Part shown: positions 1 through 9,298 of the stretch, in pieces | Layout of the letters: each line of letters begins with the position of its first letter | Position numbering within the stretch: the first letter of the stretch is position 1 | Origin: Arion vulgaris | Lineage: Eukaryota; Mollusca; Gastropoda; Stylommatophora; Arionidae | Assembly (NCBI GenBank): GCA_020796225.1 | Contig: CM036764.1 | Location: forward strand, 22,086,733-22,150,732 | Direction: 5' to 3' | DNA length: 64,000 nt | Notes under the pieces: model-generated | What the model was told of the DNA's origin: nothing | The model's input: only the letters and a program-made list of their open reading frames with translations | Databases searched by the model: none | Made by a program: the position numbers and the translations under genes

Positions 1-1056
1 CTCCCTGTTATGCTTGTATCATGTTCATAATTTCCCTCCTTGACTATCTATATTCTTCATTGTCAAGGTTCTGATGGATGAGTTCAATGTATCATGTCTT
101 TCATAGATAGTTAATGTAGGGTATTTCTCTGATGGAATACTATTTCGTTTCTACTGGTTATTTGCACATTTACATTTGCATGATTTCTTCTTCTACTTTT
201 TCTTCATGCGTTCTTACTAGATTGGGATTTCAGATTATCAGCCACGCCATACAGTTTGTCTTGGACGCTGTGTAGGTGGAGTCACATTCTTACTGTGCTA
301 AATCTCGAGAGCAGATCGGCGACTGTATAATCCTTATCCCATTCCTCATTGTGAGTCGTTCAAGCAATAATTATGCTACGCCTGGTGCATCCATTTTCTG
401 CCAGCATTTGTTTCGGGTTGACACAATTTTCCGTAAAGGCAGCGGATCGATGTTTTCAAAACATTGCGGTTACGATGCGCGTGACAGCGGAAACTCGATC
501 CGTCAGCATCCCGCCCAGAATGGAAACAAAACACCACAAAAACACAGTAATCCTGTTTAAACTATCGAAAATGAGCACTCCGTGCGAATATTTTTAATCC
601 AATGTACAGAATTAGAATAGAATTCCCAAATTTTCGAGCGCCGTACTATATACAACATTCGCCGCCATCTTGAAAACCTCGATCTTAACACTCGCATGAT
701 TTCTATTATCAATGTTTTGTTGTTCTCTACAAATGCAATTACACTTTAGTAATCTGTTGTCTAGTTACTTGTACTATCTGATTATTCTTATCTGTAATTG
801 ATTCACCAATATTTAACAAAATGATGGTTTGACTGTTCCGGTCAACTCTGCCATGTTTTTTAATGAGCAAGCAATTTAGTGACTGATTTACTGACAGGCT
901 GTTTTTGTTATCCATTTTAATTGTTATCTTCCCCCTTATAGCCTGTCTGCCTCTTGCCCATCCACCTTCAACCTTTTCTTTTAAATACTATAGCAGATGT
1001 TTGAATATGCAGACTACACTTTGTATTAATTGGTTTAATTATTTATATTCTTTCAG
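1..1056 (+). other. Last intron of CRYZ copy 1 (partial)
   Basis: AT-rich non-coding sequence upstream of the terminal CRYZ exon. Its last 70 or so bases match the corresponding intron of copy 2. Bases 420-700 are richer in CpG than the surroundings, but I see no gene, TIR or retroelement protein there. Confidence 0.55.
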
Positions 1057-1224
1057 CCTGAGTGGCGAATAATGCATGCAGCCCTGGAAGCTGGTCAGAA
1101 GTCTAATTGGTTGAACCCGATTGTGGCAAAGGTGTACCCACTGTCAGAGGCAGCACAGGCCCAAAGAGATGTTATTAACAACACAGGAACTACTGGAAAT
1201 CTAGTCATTGATGTTACAAAGTAA
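1057..1224 (+). CDS. CRYZ: CRYZ copy 1, last coding exon (gene truncated by window edge)
   Basis: This is the 3' terminal coding exon of an NADPH:quinone oxidoreductase (zinc-free medium-chain reductase, zeta-crystallin family). A polypyrimidine tract ending TTTCAG precedes it, and 55 codons from Pro-Glu-Trp-Arg end in TAA at 1222-1224. It matches the last exon of the complete copy at 23193-23360 with 5 nucleotide and 3 residue differences. The upstream intron also resembles that of copy 2 (for example around 985-1056 and 23101-23192). So this is the end of a tandem duplicate whose earlier exons lie left of the window, not a processed copy. The family C-terminus packs against the catalytic domain and ends in a conserved Gly-Thr-Thr-Gly-Asn-Leu-type motif, seen here. 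Whether the full copy works cannot be judged from one exon. Confidence 0.9.
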   Translation, partial: PEWRIMHAALEAGQKSNWLNPIVAKVYPLSEAAQAQRDVINNTGTTGNLVIDVTK

Positions 1225-1964
1225 TCTGAGAATAACACATGGAACTTCATTTTCTTAAGAATGAATAATTACTCATTATTTACAACATTTACATACAGAA
1301 CATTCTGAGTGTCATGATTTCCTGTTATACGAAATATAACTAAGAGAGATAAATCTCTTAGTAATAAGAGATAATCTCTTAGTATAACTAAAGAGAGATA
1401 AATAGTCATCCTCAGTATTGATTTGGCCAAAGACACATAGAGCCAAAAATGTTCACTCAATCAGATCTGTGCCTTTCTTTGATCCTCTTTATTACTATTT
1501 CTTTCTTGAGCTTACTTCCAACATTTCTCCTACAGGTGCCTCTGGGCCTCCATTTTCCTGTTGTCCCTGCAGTGCACACTGCATGTTTTGCCAACCAGCT
1601 TTTTACATCTTGAGAATATGTCCCATCAATATTTTCTTTGTATCTCTTTGTTTTCTTCCAGGCAGTTAGTTCTTGAAGTCTGATATTGCTAATCTTGTTC
1701 TCCAAATATAAGTCTTACCTTTGAAACTTTTAACTTACTTCTATTTTCATATCGTTTTCAAGTAAACAAGGTACAACAAATCAACATTTCTACTATTACT
1801 GTCTTCTTCTTCTATCATAACAATTCATATTAAAGTAGAAACAAATAATGAAATGTTATTGTCTGACACTGTAGACATGTATGTAGTTCATGCCTGTATA
1901 TTTTGAGGTTACTTCATCTTCTAAATTATACTGTAGATTGTTAAAATGCTTAATGTTGTTGTGC
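1225..1964. other. 3' flank of CRYZ copy 1; short palindrome and an unidentified antisense reading frame
   Basis: Bases 1338-1400 hold an imperfect palindrome built from repeated AAGAGAGATAA and TCTCTTAGTA blocks that could fold as a hairpin. On the - strand, 1457-1705 is open for 82 codons with a basic, Arg/Lys-rich product containing Trp-Arg-Pro-Arg-Gly-Thr-Cys. I do not recognise it and see no splice context that makes it an exon. It could be part of a mobile element. Confidence 0.35.
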
Positions 1965-2620
1965 TGACAGATGCCAAGACACAGAAAAGTCATCAGTATA
2001 AGAAAGAGACAGTCATCATTTTTCTGTCATATAATGAGAAAGGGCATGTGTCCATTCTTATTTGCTTAGTAGACCTTACTTTCACTATCTGTGTTCTGGG
2101 TCTGTCACAGAGTGAGGCTAGGAAAAAATCTGAACTGTGTGTTTATCTTCTTCTAGGCGAGTCTGAGACCTCAAGCCTGTTATTACTATGCACTTCTTGG
2201 AGGTGGGGATGGCTTATATACCCTATGGGTCATTAGCAGGATACTTAATTTTACCTGTTGCCAACCTAGCACTGCAGTGTCAGGCATCTGGGTACGCCCA
2301 GATGGAATGTCAGAATCATGCCAAAATATGCAGAAATCAGTCATTCAAACCAACCAAGAAGAGCATGACACTGTGCTACAATGCAGTAGCAGTGAAACAA
2401 CAAAATAAGAGAGAAAGGGAAGCTTAGGGCACACAATGATAAGCGGAAAAATCAATGAAAGACAAGACAGTTGATGACAGAAAAAAAATTCTGGACAGTC
2501 TGGTTTCATGGCTCGAAAAGAGTGTCAATATCTGAACTTAAAGTCAGTACAGACTAAGGACAGAAGTTTGTGGAGATCCATGATCGTCTATGCCAACTGG
2601 CATGGCACATGATGATGTTT
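1965..2620 (+). mobile_element. RTE-like non-LTR retroelement 3' remnant
   Basis: The start (about 1965-2040) and the end (2390-2620) match the 3' part of an RTE-like element that recurs at 5740-6000, 6080-6565, 48925-49105 and, inverted, at 13845-14430. The recognisable C-terminal protein features are an Arg-Lys-Arg-Gln-Ser-Ser-Phe block and an ending Leu-Trp-Arg-Ser-Met-Ile followed by His-Gly-Thr and a (GAT)n tail. All frames are broken. The middle (2041-2389) is unassigned. Confidence 0.6.
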
Positions 2621-3048
2621 ATTGATTATATGGCAGAATATCAAATGATTGATAAACAGCAATCTGCCCTAGTATACCAATATGGAAAATACAAATGTTT
2701 GTTCACCGCAATGAATTTAGTCACAGCCATGGCGCCCCTTACTGATTTTGCATGAAGACATGCTTTCCTTATACCAGTATCCTTTGCCATTCAGGCAGCC
2801 TTACTCAATTTCAGAAGTACTTGTAATTTAGATCCCCAAGTAAAGGATCAATGTTTCTTGTAGTCCAGCTATGTACTGTGAGCCCACCAGAAATGTTTGA
2901 CCCTTGCTCACCTCGAAATGTCCATAGCACGTTGCCACTAGAGTTATCAACTTGGCTATAGGCAACCATGAGACAGCTTATAATCTGATCTGATTATATA
3001 ATATACCCGTTTAAATTCTCTTGTGTTATTTTCTTTTCGTTTTCACAG
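2621..3048. other. Non-coding 3' flank of CRYZ copy 1
   Basis: No gene or repeat is recognised. The end of the stretch is a pyrimidine-rich tract ending TTTTCACAG at 3048, which resembles a splice acceptor and aligns with an equivalent tract in copy 2. Confidence 0.4.
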
Positions 3049-3375
3049 GAATTGACACTTTTTATGATGTCTCAGATGAAACTGTGATGTCTACACTTTA
3101 CCATCTGACACATCTGTTTTGGGACCGGGTTAACCTTCCATTTTCAATTCTCAGCTCACTTAGCCAGAATGCAGTGATACAGTTGTTACAAAAGTTACCA
3201 CTTGGAGGTGTATTAGTAACTTTTTAACCCATCAGGAATATAATACTATGACATATTCAGCTTTATGCCAGGATTTTCAAAATTTATTGGAAAGTGTACT
3301 AACAATATTTATTTTTAAATATTGTAGGATTGTGTACACATCAAATAATATAATAAATGCCAGTTGGCATCAAGT
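3049..3375 (+). other. Candidate 3'-UTR terminal exon, CRYZ copy 1
   Basis: The stretch begins after an acceptor-like TTTTCACAG and contains AATAAA at 3352-3357. It is paralogous to 24473-24790 downstream of CRYZ copy 2, which has the same arrangement. Copy 2 has a good donor (GGCAG|GTAAAA) 10 bases after the stop codon, so a spliced 3'-UTR is plausible there. Copy 1 lacks an obvious equivalent donor, so this exon may not be used. A 68-codon frame here is not conserved as a protein in copy 2. Confidence 0.4.
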
Positions 3376-3581
3376 GAGATTACGTTTAAAGTAGCTGTTT
3401 TATTTATATTATTCCAGGAAAGTATAAATATATCAGCTAACTCATTGAATTGTTTACAAAGGTTTGTAAAAGCCTGTCGTATAATTAATGCCAGTTTAGT
3501 TCTTCATACAGAAAGCATATTTATGATTTGATCTATATACTTATCTGTTGTATTAAACATATTTGACTTTCTACATGATAG

Positions 3582-4906
3582 ATGCTTGATATTAGAGAGA
3601 GGTGGCTATTAAAGAGCATAACATCGAGGGAAATTAGATACTTCAGACACATCAAACGACATGCTTGCCTAGAGAAGATAATTTTGGAGGAATAGTGCCT
3701 GGAATAAGATGGTATGGAATCCCACTGTGTTTTATAAATATTATAAAAAGCTGCTATATCAAGTTTGCATGCAGTGTTGAAACTTCAGAACTAAAGTTTG
3801 AAGTAAAAACAGGCGTTCGACAAGGATGTGTTATGTCAGCCCTATTATTCAACACTGTCATAGATTGGGTGATGCGTAAAACAACGGAAGATAAGGCAAG
3901 AGGTATTAGATGGACGCTCACATCCACTCTGGAAGACCTAGATTTTGCAGATGACATCGCACTCCTATCTCATACACATAGAGATATCCAGGAAAAGACC
4001 TTCAGCCTTAACCAATATAGTGAGATGGTTGGGCTGAAAATAAATCAGAAGAAAACTGAAGTAATGACTCTGAACACAGCAACCCCAGCACCAGTCAAAC
4101 TAGAAGGTAAAACCCTCCGAGATACAACCGCTTTCACATACCTTGGAAGTGTTATTAGCAATGAAGGAGGCGCTGGATCTGACATTAAAAACAGACTGAG
4201 TAAGGCACGAAGTGCATTCATGACCCTTCAGACCGCCTGGAAATCTGCCCAATACAGCATCAGAACCAAGACTAGTATCTATAACAGCTGTGTGCTGTCA
4301 ACATTGCTGTACGGATCGGAATGCTGGAGAATGACAGAACAGGATATGTCCAGACTCTCCACCTTTCATACAACTTGTCTGCGAAAAATCTTACGCGTGT
4401 ACTGGCCGACTACTATCTCGAACCAAGAATTGCTTGCACGATGCCAACAAGATAATATGGGCACTATCATCCGAAGACGACACTGGAGATGGTTTGGACA
4501 TGTGATGCGCATGGAGACTGGCTCCGGCACGAAAACTGCACTGAGATGGACTCAGAGGGTAGGCGAAAGCGTGGAAGACCCAAGACAACCTGGAGGAGAA
4601 CGATAGAGCAAGAGCTGAAGGAAATGAATCATAGCTGGAACACAATACAGAGGAAGGCCATGAACAGGGAAGAATGGTGTACGTTTGTTGCTGCCTTAAA
4701 CGCCAAGGGCGTAACAGGCTAAAGAGAGAGAGAGTGCCTGGAAGAAGAATGAGAGGAAGACCTAGAAGACGATGGGTGCAAGATGTCATTGACGATCTGA
4801 GACTGATTGCTGCTGATGCCGGTCAACCTGTTACAGAATAGGGAGTTTTTCAGGATTGCTGTCATGGGAGCCAAGTTCCGGAAGGGACGAGCTACTTGAT
4901 AATGCT
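3582..4906 (+). mobile_element. Non-LTR retroelement (outer), 5' truncated, interrupted by another element
   Basis: An insertion bounded by a perfect 10-bp direct repeat TACATGATAG (3572-3581 and 4907-4916). The corresponding site in the CRYZ copy 2 flank (about 25010-25040) is empty. The outer element is split: 3582-3704 resumes at 4744-4906. Its 3' part resembles the elements at 27091-27544 (inverted) and 43060-43620, with a Gly-Arg-Pro-Arg-Arg-Arg-Trp block and an ending similar to GACGAGCTACTTGATAATG. It is 5' truncated and carries only the C-terminal region, so it cannot move on its own. Confidence 0.85.
3705..4732 (+). mobile_element. Nested non-LTR retroelement fragment with reverse transcriptase
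   Basis: Inserted inside the outer element and flanked by a perfect 11-bp duplication AGTGCCTGGAA (3694-3704 and 4733-4743). It encodes the second half of a reverse transcriptase. An open frame of 313 codons covers Gly-Val-Arg-Gln-Gly-Cys, the catalytic Phe-Ala-Asp-Asp (about 3943-3954), the Tyr-Leu-Gly-Ser block and Leu-Leu-Tyr-Gly-Ser-Glu-Cys-Trp. After a frameshift near 4590 the C-terminal Lys-Arg-Gly-Arg-Pro-Lys-Thr-Thr-Trp-Arg-Arg follows in another frame. The fingers domain and endonuclease are absent (5' truncation). The 3' end is a (AG)n run. Confidence 0.9.
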
Positions 4907-4916
4907 TACATGATAG

Positions 4917-5353
4917 AAAAGTATTTAACAAACAATATGACTCCAGTATTTCATTAGTTTTTTTTTGCACAAATCTCTTATAAGCATTATTGTATTCATC
5001 ACTGCCTTTTTATTATGTTCTTCCAAATGTATGTGCTTCTCTATAGAAAATTTAATGTTAATTACTCAAATGAATACTCCATTATAGATTCCTGAACCAA
5101 AATAAAAATTGGGGAGTGATGTGTATGAGCATATTGGTTTATCAGTATGTTCATGTAAAATGCATATGTTTAGCAAAATATATTACTAAAAGTTATGTTT
5201 TTTTATGTGATTCAACTTTTTTTGGAAATGCACTGCAGATTGTGCAGTAATGTAATATACTACAGAAAATTATTTACTAGCCTTGAAACTTAATAAATGA
5301 CTTATTGTTGTTGGTTGCATTGTATATGTGCATTTATCATTGTTAATGTAGAT
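4917..5353. other. Unique 3' flank of CRYZ copy 1, paralogous to the copy 2 flank
   Basis: AT-rich non-coding DNA that aligns in blocks with about 25370-26450. Shared stretches include those around 5000 (CATCACTGCCTTTTTA), 5230 and 5290 (AACTTAATAAATGACT). No coding potential is seen. Confidence 0.6.
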
Positions 5354-5360
5354 TATTACA

Positions 5361-5562
5361 AAATAGGGGAAGACTGCAGTAAAACTTGGTAAATAGCGAA
5401 ACACGTAAAAACAAAGTACTATAGTTTACAAAATACAGAAACAGTGACAATAAACAGCAATTGTCACTCCTGTTGTCGTGCTTGATAAGGCCTTTGATGA
5501 ACGTTGCTGTTTGTACTGTTTCGTATTTGTAAGTATAGTACTTTATCATTGTTATGCTAGAA
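5361..5562 (-). mobile_element. Penelope-like element terminal remnant, precise insertion
   Basis: A 202-bp insertion flanked by TATTACA (5354-5360 and 5563-5569). The matching site downstream of CRYZ copy 2 (near 26455-26470) is uninterrupted. The two arms are inverted relative to each other: one contains AAACACGTAAAAACAAAGTA, and a related block near 5535 reads the other way. The centre holds GCTTGATAAGGCC and AACGTTGCTG, a decayed version of the motif at 58617-58650. There is no coding sequence. Strand is uncertain because of the inverted arms. Confidence 0.75.
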
Positions 5563-5739
5563 TATTACAGCTGTTATAATACTATAATAATAATAAACTG
5601 TTTATTATCAAGAATACATTTTTAGTTTTGTTTGTATTCATTGTGGTTACTTGTTTTAAAAAAACACTATAAAATCCTGTTATGATAACCATTGTTGAAA
5701 CATTGAGTTGTCAATTATTTAAATGTGCATTTAGTTAGT

Positions 5740-6000
5740 TGAATTAGGTGAAGACACAGAGAAAGCTTATGTAATATATAAGAAAGAGGCAGTCATCATT
5801 TTGTGAATGGATAGAAGAGAGGTTTAGAACACATTGTAACAACTGGTAAAATTGAGGGGAAATGAGGAAGATGGAGAGGGAAATTTTGGATAGTCTGACT
5901 TCATGGCACGGACGAGTGTCAACATATGAGATGATAGCAAACACCAGAGATTTGTGGAGATATATGATTGCCTACACCAGCCAGCATGGCACCTGATTTT
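5740..6000 (+). mobile_element. RTE-like element 3' end
   Basis: Same family as 1965-2620 and 48925-49105. In broken frames it reads Arg-Lys-Arg-Gln-Ser-Ser-Phe, then the Thr-Thr-Gly-Lys-Ile-Glu-Gly block, and ends at CAGCATGGCACCTGAT. It lies just beyond the last sequence shared with the CRYZ copy 2 flank. Confidence 0.65.
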
Positions 6001-6079
6001 TGTTTGTTTGGTTCATGCTTCTCTGCCATTTTGATCATTCTTATTGTGATATATAAACAGCCTTTATCAAGTACGAGAG

Positions 6080-6565
6080 CAGAACGATAAACATCATATA
6101 AGCAGACCAGAAATAAAGTGCAGAATATGGCAGGCCAAAGCAGCGTTCCAGAAAATGAGAAGCATTACATGTCACTGAGATCAGAATGAGAGTTATTCAC
6201 TGCTACATAGGGCCAATACTGACATACCGATGCAAGTCATGTAGGCTACGACATTGTAAACAAACAGAAAAATCTCTCGAGGCCACAGAGATGTGGTTTT
6301 ACAGAAGAATAATGAATCCTATGGACTGCTGAAACAGAGCCAACTATAAACTTATTTCAGTTGACTGAAATGACCAATGTTGAATGAGGCCAAGACACAG
6401 AAAACTTATCAATATTATCTTTTGCGCTCGACAACATCACCACCCCAGTTCTTCCGGCTGACAACATGGCGCGGAAGAGCGTCAATATTAAGACGATAGC
6501 AAACACTAGGGACAGAGATTTGTGGAGATCCATGATCTCCTACGTTTTCCGACACCTGATGATGA
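6080..6565 (+). mobile_element. RTE-like element, C-terminal half remnant
   Basis: Broken frames show an Ile-Trp-Gln-Ala-Lys-Ala-Ala-Phe-Gln-Lys-Met-Arg block typical of the region after the reverse transcriptase in RTE-like elements. Further on comes the Asp-Arg-Asp-Leu-Trp-Arg-Ser-Met-Ile ending and a (GAT)n tail at 6558-6572. A segment in the middle is deleted relative to the other copies. Confidence 0.6.
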
Positions 6566-7605
6566 TGACTTTCGGTACCTAGAAATATTCGATATTCATT
6601 GGCACAAGAGCGGAGCAATTATGGGGTGACCCGTTGCAGTGAAGTTGGAAACCGTACTTATGAACTATGAACTATTCGATATTCGTGTCGAATAATTACT
6701 ATTCGCACATCACTAGCGTCCAAAACAAATCTAAACCAAATTGCAATATTAAATATATTAAATATAGCAAACAGCTTGTAAGTATTCATATTATGTATGT
6801 GTAATTTTAATTTTATCAAATTGCCTAGCTTATGATTAATAATGATGCATGATAGTAGTCTATGATCTATCCCTGTGTAGTCGCTCGTGTCGACGCATAG
6901 ATTCAATTCATTTTCATAGATCGTAGGCCGATAAAACATTTCACTACTTGAAAGTCAGAAAATGAAAAGTTTTAAGTTACTTTACACTTGTCTAGACTAC
7001 AGTCTACAGTGACTACACTAACATTGTAATTGATACAATGATTGTAATTGTTTGAATTTCAAACCTTTTGCCAATGCTATTTTCAATTTTTATTGTAAAT
7101 GTGTACCATATTTCATTTGACGTTTTGTTATCTCTTGTCATTGACCTAGGGCAGGATAATGAATTACTAAAAACCTTAAAACCATTGTCCATTAACTATA
7201 AACTAGTATAAACTATCCTGGATATTATAATTATTGCAAGTCATCGTGACTAATCAGATCATTAACATAAAAAAACTATTTTTTATGTCTGTTCTTAAAC
7301 TTACTAGGCATTACTGTTGTGTTTTGTATTCTATTCACCTCAACAGTAAGTAACAGAAAATATTATATGCTGATGTAGAATTGTAAATATTTACTAATTT
7401 AAGTTTAATTTAACATTAAGCATATTAAATTATGATACATATAGTTGCCAGCAACTCTGACTAAAGGCACTAAAGCATGTATTGTTAATATTGTTATTTA
7501 TACTACAATTATATTTAGTATAATTTGCAATTTTCTGCTAACAAAATAAAACAGTAAGCAAATGGTGGTGCAAACATTGATGAAATGCAGCAATAATCAA
7601 TATCG
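6566..7605. other. AT-rich intergenic sequence between the CRYZ copies
   Basis: I see no gene, TIR, satellite or retroelement protein. Any 5' leader exon of CRYZ copy 2 would have to lie here or nearby, because exon 1 is preceded by a splice acceptor, but it cannot be placed from sequence alone. Confidence 0.4.
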
Positions 7606-7925
7606 ATGGAGACTGCAGTAAAACTATGTAGAATGGCGAAACACATAATAACAAAGTACGGAAGTTTTATAAAAGAAACAATGACAATACACTAATTTTC
7701 TCAATATCAAAATGATAATCACATATTTTCATTCATTTTTAACCGTTGTAATATCTTTGTCAAAGTCTATATGTAGTGTGCTGTGACATTCGTCACTTTT
7801 CGTGTATCGTTTGCTTGATAAAGGCCTTTTTGGTTGAAACGTTGCTGTGTATTGTGATTGTATTTTGTAAAACTATAGTACTTTGTTATTACGTGTTTCA
7901 CCATGAAATGCAGCAGCTGATTATG
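7606..7925 (+). mobile_element. Penelope-like element terminal remnant
   Basis: The left arm (ACTGCAGTAAAACTATG, then AACACATAATAACAAAGTAC) is repeated in inverted orientation at 7868-7915 (GTACTTTGTTATTACGTGTT). Between them lies TTGATAAAGGCC followed by GGTTGAAACGTTGCTG (about 7815-7850), nearly identical to the 3' end of the coding Penelope-like element at 58617-58650. No coding sequence remains. Confidence 0.75.
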
Positions 7926-8144
7926 TCTAAACACTTAAGAGTCTATCTGTCAACATTTGCGTGAAAACACTGACAGTTAAGCATCATCATAGGGAACTGT
8001 CATTTTGCTTATGTTTTAGATATGTTGCAGTTATTATGAGCCTATGCCATTGAGTATCTCAGTGAATCACTGAGTGATATTGCCTATCCACTTGTTTGTA
8101 TGTCTTCCTCTAGCTTTTAAACCATTTCTTCTGCCGTGTGTATA

Positions 8145-9020
8145 TAATAATAAAGGCACATATACTAAATTTCTGGGCAGAATGCTTCCATGCTGTCCTT
8201 AACTATCCATCCACCATATGTGATGAAGCCATAGAATGCATGCCTCAGGTTCCAATAAATACTAAGCTTGATGCCCCACCTAGCTTAGAAGAGGCCAAGA
8301 AGGCAACAAGTCATATGTCCATCTGTATAAGCACTAAGGCATTCGAGGGAATCTCCTCGGTCAATTGCTGGCAAGATAAAGACCGGTGTCCTCCTCAATC
8401 ACATAATCGATCATCTGGAACAGGACTTACCCCCTGAGGCCCTATGTTGCTTTAGAGCAGGCTGCGGAACAACAGACATGAAATTTACAGCATGTCAACT
8501 ACATGAGCAATGACTAGAGCAGCAATGGAATCTTTACATGATCTTTGTCGATCTGATGAAGGCTTTTGATATGGTCAACGTGGAATGTCATGTTGTTCGG
8601 ATGCCTGATAAACATATCCCAGAACAGTTGATGTATGGCGAGCTTGAAGGGTAGATGATCGGTTTATGGACAGAAAACGCTTACTAACGCTCGTAAAGTG
8701 TCTCTAAAATCCTTTGATGTCGACACCACATGCTGGAATCCCTGGTGCAAGATCGCCAAATGTGGTGCTGTAACAACACATGAGAAACTCGCATATCTGT
8801 GAATCATCTTTCTATTAAGGCACAGAGAAAATGAGCTGTGCAAAAGGATTTAACAGGCAACACCCACATGTCTAACCTTGATCATGTATGCCCCACCTGT
8901 TGTAGGGGATTGCGTTTTAGGATTGGACTCTACAATCATCTCTGCACACACCAGAGAAGTGCAACAACAGACATCTGAGGCTGCTGTCATCATTGCTTGC
9001 GATGGACGGCTATTATAAAA
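8145..9020 (+). mobile_element. Decayed non-LTR retroelement with internal deletion and C2H2-type tail
   Basis: Broken frames show the start of a reverse transcriptase (Pro-Pro-Ser-Leu-Glu-Glu-Ala-Lys-Lys-Ala, then Phe-Arg-Ala-Gly-Cys-Gly-Thr-Thr-Asp-Met and Val-Asp-Leu-Met-Lys-Ala-Phe-Asp). The sequence then jumps to the C-terminal region (Leu-Met-Tyr-Gly-Glu-Leu) and a Cys-Pro-Thr-Cys zinc-finger-like tail. The palm domain with its catalytic Asp-Asp is missing. This combination is known from widespread animal endonuclease-reverse transcriptase elements. A shortened duplicate lies at about 9636-10290. Confidence 0.65.
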
Positions 9021-9178
9021 CTAAAGGTAACTGAGTATGGATCCATTCTCATGAAACCTTTACATCTTTCTATGTATTTGAAACTAGATGTTGTTCGTGC
9101 AATATTACTGACATAGTCACAAATTACAATAAATGATAATTTGGCATTTGATTAGTGATATTTGTTTTTACAGTATAA

Positions 9179-9298
9179 ATGAGCATTGGTCGAGTCAGCA
9201 AACACATCATGAGAGCTATTAGAATTGCATCTTTCGGTGGAACTGAGAATCTGAAATTGGAAACTAATGTCCCAATTCCTACTCCTGGACCAAATGAG
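9179..9298 (+). CDS. CRYZ: CRYZ copy 2 coding exon 1
   Basis: Forty codons from ATG at 9179, five bases after a TTTTTACAG acceptor, to the donor GAG|GTAATA. The acceptor means a non-coding leader exon lies upstream. The product contains [11 protein letters not shown], the first beta strand of the family. The second ATG (codon 11) may be the real start. Confidence 0.9.

Noticed and set aside
1057..1224. Processed pseudogene of CRYZ
   Set aside because: It keeps a splice acceptor and intron sequence shared with copy 2, so it is the end of a DNA-level duplicate.
3021..3227. Small protein gene downstream of CRYZ copy 1
   Set aside because: The frame is not conserved in the paralogous sequence at 24473, which has indels. 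A UTR is more likely.
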